10,664 bases of DNA from Chloroflexota bacterium. GTDB taxonomy: Bacteria > Chloroflexota > Dormibacteria > CF-121. Each line of letters begins with the position of its first letter. The stretch's first letter is position 1. Of this stretch, positions 6,620-10,664 are shown one piece after another. The position numbers and the translations under genes are program-made. The stretch is from assembly GCA_005882525.1 (NCBI GenBank), contig VBGO01000004.1, positions 1 through 10,664 on the forward strand. The letters run 5' to 3'. A model generated the notes under the pieces. That model ran no database searches, was not told the DNA's origin, and worked only from the letters and a program-made list of their open reading frames with translations.

Positions 6620-7830
6620 GCGGCCAGTGGGAGCGCGGTGTCGGGCGCGGCCTCGACCTGGGGCGGCTTCAGGTAGTTGGCATGGAAGTAGGCGCGCACG
6701 CAGATCGTGACCAGCATGGCGATCGCCATCAGCACCGCGGACGACCAGAAGGGGATGCTGACCTGGTGACCGTACATCCAGCCGCCGATCGGGTAGGCGA
6801 CGACGACCACGACGCTGGTCACCAGCGCGAAGAGCCCGTAACCCTTGGCCATGGCGTGATCCGGCAGCACCTCGCCGATGACGGCGGTCATCACCTGGCG
6901 GAAAGACCAGAAGGCGCCCCGGAGGAAGAAGGCGAATCCCAGGATCGGTAAGGCCATCGACGAAAGGAGGAGGATCGCCGAGACGACGTAGGCCGCTTCG
7001 AAGCAGAGCACGATGACCACGCTGCCGAGCCTCCGGCGGAGCCCGCCCAGGCTTAGCCCCATCAACACCGATCCCAGGTAGAGGGCGCTCATCAGGACAC
7101 CGATCCAGAAGTTGTCGACGTGGGCCGCCTCACGCGCGTAGAGCGCGGTGAAGGTCCAGGGAATGAAGATGATGGCGGTCACGACCGTGAAGAGGCCCAG
7201 CATCACCCGGTACGCGGGGAACCGCATCAGGTCTCGGTAGCGGATCGACGGAACCGTAAACTTGGGCGGCTGCTTGTTCGGAAGGAACGCGATGCAGACC
7301 GTCGCCAGGCAGTAGAAGGCGAACGCCACCCAGAAGAGCCCGCTCAACGGCAGGAACCGGGCCAGCCAGCCGGTCAGCAGGTTGGAGGCGATCAGCCCGA
7401 TCGAGTAGGCGGAAAATACCGTGGTCATCACCATGGCGATCCGGTCGCGAGGGACCCCCAGGCTCAGGTAGACGCTGATGGCGGGGGTGTTGAAGACCGA
7501 GACTTGAAGGAAGAGGATGCCGACGGCCGTCCAGGCCCAGTGGGGCGCGACGGCGTAGCAGAGCGGCGCCGGAATCGCGATCAGCCAACCGGCGATGACT
7601 GTCTTGCGCAGGTCGCGGCCTTCCGCCAGCCGGGTCCCTGGGAGCATCACGAGCGTCGCGACCAGCATCCCCAGTGCCGCCAGCACGCCGATCTCGAAGG
7701 CGCTCGCCCCCAGCTCGTGCTGGTAGATGGCGCCAAAGGCGATGAAGGGGCCGGCACCCAGGCCCGATAGGCCGTAGGCACCAAAGAGCAGCCAGCCGCC
7801 GCGGTCGATGCGGACACGCGTCTCCGGCAT
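6616..7830 (-). CDS. Major facilitator superfamily (MFS) transporter
   Basis: This integral membrane protein of 404 residues has about 12 hydrophobic helices, split six and six by a charged central loop near PNKQPPKFTVPSIRYRD (about 190-205). The loop after helix 2, GTRLAEGRDLRK, is a degenerate form of MFS motif A, which supports the family call. Length and topology are normal for drug or metabolite MFS permeases, which use the proton gradient; the substrate cannot be inferred. The ATG at 7830 was chosen because the first helix begins soon after it (GGWLLFGAYGLSGLGAG). The frame remains open upstream to 8325, but that part is the shadow of the MMPL gene. A GTG four codons upstream is an alternative. 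It follows the MMPL gene on the same strand after 128 bases, so it may be co-transcribed or have its own promoter. Its stop codon overlaps that of the convergent lipoprotein gene. Confidence 0.9.
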   Translation of the reverse strand: MPETRVRIDRGGWLLFGAYGLSGLGAGPFIAFGAIYQHELGASAFEIGVLAALGMLVATLVMLPGTRLAEGRDLRKTVIAGWLIAIPAPLCYAVAPHWAWTAVGILFLQVSVFNTPAISVYLSLGVPRDRIAMVMTTVFSAYSIGLIASNLLTGWLARFLPLSGLFWVAFAFYCLATVCIAFLPNKQPPKFTVPSIRYRDLMRFPAYRVMLGLFTVVTAIIFIPWTFTALYAREAAHVDNFWIGVLMSALYLGSVLMGLSLGGLRRRLGSVVIVLCFEAAYVVSAILLLSSMALPILGFAFFLRGAFWSFRQVMTAVIGEVLPDHAMAKGYGLFALVTSVVVVVAYPIGGWMYGHQVSIPFWSSAVLMAIAMLVTICVRAYFHANYLKPPQVEAAPDTALPLAA

Positions 7831-7958
7831 GTGGCCGCCCACCGAGGCGCGCCGGAACCGAGGCGCACGGGCGGGCAGCACATCGATATATCGTTCCGCC
7901 CGGGCCGACCCATCGGGAGGCGCGGCGACGAACCGGTGAAACCCGGCCGCCGGCGGCG
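7831..7958 (-). promoter_or_regulatory. Spacer between MMPL and MFS genes with an AT-rich palindrome
   Basis: This is the longest gap in the leftward transporter cluster, in which the preceding junction is one base. It contains the perfect palindrome CGATATATCG (7884-7893), a striking AT-rich island in GC-rich DNA, about 40 bases before the MFS ATG. It could be a promoter core or an operator for the MFS gene, possibly for the TetR protein encoded upstream. A GC palindrome directly after the MMPL stop (7946-7957) lacks a clear T-run on the minus strand and is not a convincing terminator. Only the palindromes are seen; the role is inferred. Confidence 0.3.
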
Positions 7959-10181
7959 CTATGCTGCTTTCGGTTCGCTCAGGCTGATACGCCGGTGCAG
8001 GCGCGCGAGGCCACGCGGCGCCCACCAGTTGGCCCGGCCCAGGAGGCGCATCACCGCCGGCACGATCAGCGCCCGCACCAGGGTGGCATCGATAGCGACC
8101 GCCAACGCCAACCCCAGGCCGATCGACTTGATCAGGACGACGTCCGCCAGGCCGAAGGCGAGGAAGACGGCCACCATGATGGCGGCGGCGCCGGTGATCA
8201 GCCGGCCGCTCCGCTCCAGCCCCTCGGCCACGGCCTGGGTGGTGTCGCCGGTCCGCCGGTATTCCTCCTGGATTCGGCTGATCAGCAGCACTTCGTAGTC
8301 CATCGAGAGCCCGAAGACCAGGCAAAAGAGGAGGACCGGAACCGAGGGATCGAGGGCGGCCGGCGTGAAGTTCAGCAGGGTGCTGAGGTGGCCCTGCTGG
8401 AACACCCAGACCAGCGCCCCGAAGGAGGCCCCAATCGACAGGATATTCATGATCACCGCCTTCAGCGGGAGCACCAGCGATCCGGTCAGCAGGAAGAGCA
8501 CGAGGTAGGTGACGACCATCACGTAGCCGACTGCCAGTGGAATCCGCTGCAGGATGAAGTCGGTGAAGTCGATGTCGAAGGCGTCGACCAGCTTGCTGCT
8601 GCCGGGCGGTGGAGCCATGGCGCGCAGGGAATTGACGATGGCGCGGGCCGCATCGCTTTCCTGGCCGTGCTTGGTGACCACCGAGAGCACCACGATCTGC
8701 GAGCCAGTGGTTCCGCGGACGATGGTCTGGACCCGGGCGGGCTGCGCCGCCGCCGGCTGCGTCAGTAGCGCCTGGTAGTCGGAACGCTGCAGCGACGGGT
8801 CGAAGCTCACCATGCTCTCGACGCCTTCGACCCCGGGGAACTGCTTGATCTGCTGGGCGAAGTCATACAGATCACCGACCCGCTGCGTGGTCAGCGGCCC
8901 GCCGCTCGCGTAGCGCACCACCACCGGCAGGAACGTCTGGCCCTGCCCCGGAAACGTTTGCAACTGGTCATACCCGCGACGGGTCTCGGCGTTGGGCGGC
9001 AGCATGCCCACGTCGCCGTTCGCGATCCGGATCTGGACGATCGGCGAGGCCATCACCACCAGCAGCGCGACGATGGGCAGCAGCACGAATAGCGGCCGTC
9101 GCATCACCCGGATGGCGAGCGCGTGCCACAGCCCCCGGCCCGCCGCTCGGCGGGGCAAGGGGAGGCGGGCCCAGTTCACCCGATGCCCAAGGATCGCGAG
9201 CAAGGAGGCCAGGAAGGTCAGCGCGTAGAGGACCGCGATCGCGACCACGATGGCTCCGGCGAAACCCATGGATGACAGGAAGGAGCCCTGGAAGAAGAGC
9301 ATCGCGCTGAGCCCGATCGCGACCGTGATCCCGGAGAAGGTCACCGCCCGGCCGGATGTTCGCATGCTGGCGATCAGCGCCAACTCAGGCGTCCGGCCGG
9401 CCGACATCTCTTCGCGGAAACGGTTGACGATGAAGAGCGAATAGTCGATCGCGACGCCGAGGCCGATCAGGGTGACGATGTTGGTCGAATAGGTCGAGAC
9501 ATCGGTAAACCGCGCCAGCACCCCGACGCCGGCCAGCCCGCCGACCACCGCCAGGCCGCCCACGCCGAGGGGCAGGAGCATGCTGATGACGGTCGCGAAG
9601 ACGATCAAGAGCAGGGGCACGATGATGACCAGCGACACCACTCCGGCTCGCTGCAGGTCAGATTCCAGGTACTTATCGAAGTCGGACCCGATCGCGACGT
9701 TACCGGTGCCCAACACCTGCAGGTGATCGGAGTGCACCTTGGCCCGAAGCTGCTTGTAGTACTGGCGCGCGGTCGGGTAATCGTCCTTGAGATTGACCTG
9801 GGCGAAGACCCGGTGGCCGTCGGTCGTGGTCATGGCGCGGGCCTGCTCGGCGGGCACGTCGAAGGGGGTCTCGATGCCCTTCACCCGGGCGTCGTCCTTG
9901 AGCGGCTGCAGGGCGGTGAGCACCGCCTGTTTGAAGGCCGGGTCGGTGGCGCCCATCGCGGCACTGCTGAAGACCAGGACGAAGGACGACCCCGCGCCGC
10001 TGTGGGGAAGTTGGTCCTGCATCAGGGCAACGGCTCGACCCGACTCGGTATTCTGGCCGCCGCTGTTCTTCAGGGTGCCGCCGTTGAGGAAGGCGACGAT
10101 CGAACCCGCCAGCATGACGGCGGACACGCCGAGCACGGCCCAGCGGTACCGGAAGACGAATTGACCCCACCAGGCGAACAT
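7959..10181 (-). CDS. MMPL-family (RND superfamily) transporter
   Basis: This 740-residue membrane transporter is of the MmpL/YdfJ type. These proteins export lipids, toxic compounds or other hydrophobic molecules using the proton gradient. It begins with a membrane helix (about 14-32), followed by a large extracytoplasmic loop (35-175), five more helices, a cytoplasmic stretch (about 335-360), helix 7, a second loop (385-545) and five final helices. The duplicated signatures GLGVAIDYSLFIVNRFREE (240-258) and FGLSMDYEVLLISRIQEE (623-640) put Asp246-Tyr247 and Asp628-Tyr629 in helices 4 and 10. This is the Asp-Tyr proton-relay arrangement known from mycobacterial MmpL3. The protein is complete and a little shorter than most mycobacterial MmpLs, lacking a long C-terminal tail. 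Its ATG lies one base after the stop of a TetR-type gene, so it is probably that regulator's operon partner and target. The substrate is unknown. Confidence 0.95.
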   Translation of the reverse strand: MFAWWGQFVFRYRWAVLGVSAVMLAGSIVAFLNGGTLKNSGGQNTESGRAVALMQDQLPHSGAGSSFVLVFSSAAMGATDPAFKQAVLTALQPLKDDARVKGIETPFDVPAEQARAMTTTDGHRVFAQVNLKDDYPTARQYYKQLRAKVHSDHLQVLGTGNVAIGSDFDKYLESDLQRAGVVSLVIIVPLLLIVFATVISMLLPLGVGGLAVVGGLAGVGVLARFTDVSTYSTNIVTLIGLGVAIDYSLFIVNRFREEMSAGRTPELALIASMRTSGRAVTFSGITVAIGLSAMLFFQGSFLSSMGFAGAIVVAIAVLYALTFLASLLAILGHRVNWARLPLPRRAAGRGLWHALAIRVMRRPLFVLLPIVALLVVMASPIVQIRIANGDVGMLPPNAETRRGYDQLQTFPGQGQTFLPVVVRYASGGPLTTQRVGDLYDFAQQIKQFPGVEGVESMVSFDPSLQRSDYQALLTQPAAAQPARVQTIVRGTTGSQIVVLSVVTKHGQESDAARAIVNSLRAMAPPPGSSKLVDAFDIDFTDFILQRIPLAVGYVMVVTYLVLFLLTGSLVLPLKAVIMNILSIGASFGALVWVFQQGHLSTLLNFTPAALDPSVPVLLFCLVFGLSMDYEVLLISRIQEEYRRTGDTTQAVAEGLERSGRLITGAAAIMVAVFLAFGLADVVLIKSIGLGLALAVAIDATLVRALIVPAVMRLLGRANWWAPRGLARLHRRISLSEPKAA

Positions 10182-10182
10182 G

Positions 10183-10664
10183 TCAGCCCGCCGTCCTGGC
10201 TGACACCGCAGGCCGGGTGGCGAAGGCGATCGTCATCTCGCTGAGGGCGTCGATGGCCGCCTCGGCGTCGAACTGCGGGTCGGTCACCTTCTGCAGGTAG
10301 ATGCCGTGCAGGCTGCCCCAGATGGCGGCCGCGATCGCGTCCGCCGACGCCGCGGGCGGCTCCGCCATGCTGGCGATCACCCCCTGGGTGATGCGGGCGA
10401 TGAACGTCCGCCGCTCATCGATGAAGCGGCGCACCGCCGACGCAATCTTCGGATTGTGCAGGCCCACGCCGAACATGTCGAAGGTCAAGAGAAACAGGCC
10501 GCGGTAGGTTTTCAGCTCCGCCTTCGCCAGCTCGAAGCCCAGCCGGGCGAACGCCATGGGGTCGGCATCCTCCGGGAGCGGGCCGCTCAGGTTGATGCCG
10601 GCCGCTTCCCAGGCACGCAGCACGGGCTCGCACCCGTGCTCGATCGCGGCCACCAGCAGGTCCT
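10183..10664 (-). CDS. TetR-family regulator, C-terminal part (N-terminus beyond window)
   Basis: About 160 residues are visible; the gene continues past the right edge. The reading begins DLLVAAIEHGCEPVLRAWE, which is the point just after the helix-turn-helix of TetR proteins (the usual KEDLL-type segment). The rest is an all-helical ligand-binding and dimerisation domain: FARLGFELAKAELKTYRGL, then AVRRFIDERRTFIARITQG, then IWGSLHGIYLQ. The DNA-binding part is not in the window, so the family call rests on this C-terminal pattern and on context. The GTG at 10653 is an internal codon, not the start. The stop (10185..10183) is one base before the MMPL ATG, the classic arrangement of a TetR repressor with the efflux pump it controls. 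The inducer is unknown. The main doubt is which TetR subfamily it belongs to. Confidence 0.82.
   Translation of the reverse strand, partial: DLLVAAIEHGCEPVLRAWEAAGINLSGPLPEDADPMAFARLGFELAKAELKTYRGLFLLTFDMFGVGLHNPKIASAVRRFIDERRTFIARITQGVIASMAEPPAASADAIAAAIWGSLHGIYLQKVTDPQFDAEAAIDALSEMTIAFATRPAVSARTAG
10619..10640. repeat. 8-bp perfect inverted repeat inside the TetR-like gene
   Basis: AGCACGGG (10619-10626) and CCCGTGCT (10633-10640) are perfect complements separated by six bases. They lie within the coding sequence near the boundary between the DNA-binding and ligand-binding parts. The repeat could form a hairpin in the message or be a binding site, but arms of this length arise by chance in GC-rich coding DNA. 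Confidence 0.4.

Noticed and set aside
7946..7957. Perfect palindrome GCCGCCGGCGGC just after the MMPL stop as a terminator
   Set aside because: It has no loop of its own and is followed on the minus strand by only a short GGGTTTC rather than a T-run; GC palindromes of this length are common in such DNA.
7831..8325. Upstream extension of the MFS reading frame
   Set aside because: It mostly overlaps the end of the MMPL gene in another frame, is Arg/Pro/Ala-rich and precedes the natural first membrane helix; the ATG at 7830 gives a normal-length transporter.
7995..8768. Open frame of 257 codons on the plus strand opposite the MMPL gene
   Set aside because: The composition (His, Gln, Asp, Arg rich) is typical of antisense shadows, and the MMPL membrane helices and proton-relay motif are on the other strand.
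1..10664. CRISPR array, tRNA, rRNA, insertion sequence, toxin-antitoxin or phage genes
   Set aside because: I saw no regularly spaced repeats, no tRNA-like cloverleaf, no transposase or integrase motifs and no terminal inverted repeats; all space is taken by ordinary housekeeping-like or envelope genes.

Overview
This is a GC-rich, tightly packed bacterial segment with eight complete or nearly complete genes, one gene fragment at each edge, and no sign of RNA genes, mobile elements or CRISPR. The lineage cannot be read directly. FemA/FemB-type aminoacyl transferases, an MmpL-class transporter, DUF4388 (PATAN-like) modules, a lipoprotein with SbsA-type Ig domains, and GTG/TTG starts in GC-rich DNA would fit a high-GC soil bacterium of the Dormibacterota/Chloroflexota kind. 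Actinobacteria remain possible. This placement is an inference with low certainty.

Region 1 (1 to about 3274, minus strand) is a compact four-gene unit, read right to left. It holds two tandem paralogous FemAB-like transferases, a soluble PAS-containing sensor histidine kinase, and the start of a response regulator that runs off the left edge. The junctions are an overlap, a 1-base gap and a 3-base gap, so the four are probably co-transcribed and translationally coupled. This links a two-component system to probable cell-wall peptide modification.

Region 2 (about 3275 to 3397) is a short divergent promoter region, AT-rich relative to its surroundings. Region 3 (3398 to 6619, plus strand) begins with a cytoplasmic protein that appears to carry three DUF4388/PATAN-like modules separated by Pro/Ala-rich linkers. 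It is followed by a lipoprotein with two SbsA-type Ig-like domains and a TolB/PD40-type beta-propeller. The lipoprotein gene converges with the next gene, and their stop codons physically overlap.

Region 4 (6616 to the right edge, minus strand) reads right to left as a TetR-type regulator (N-terminal DNA-binding part outside the window), an MMPL-family RND transporter joined to it by a 1-base gap, a 128-base spacer, and a 12-helix MFS transporter. It looks like a regulated export module.

Nothing here is a clear-cut new defence or mobile system. The points most worth following are the FemAB pair joined to a two-component system, the triple-module DUF4388 protein, and the Ig-plus-propeller lipoprotein.
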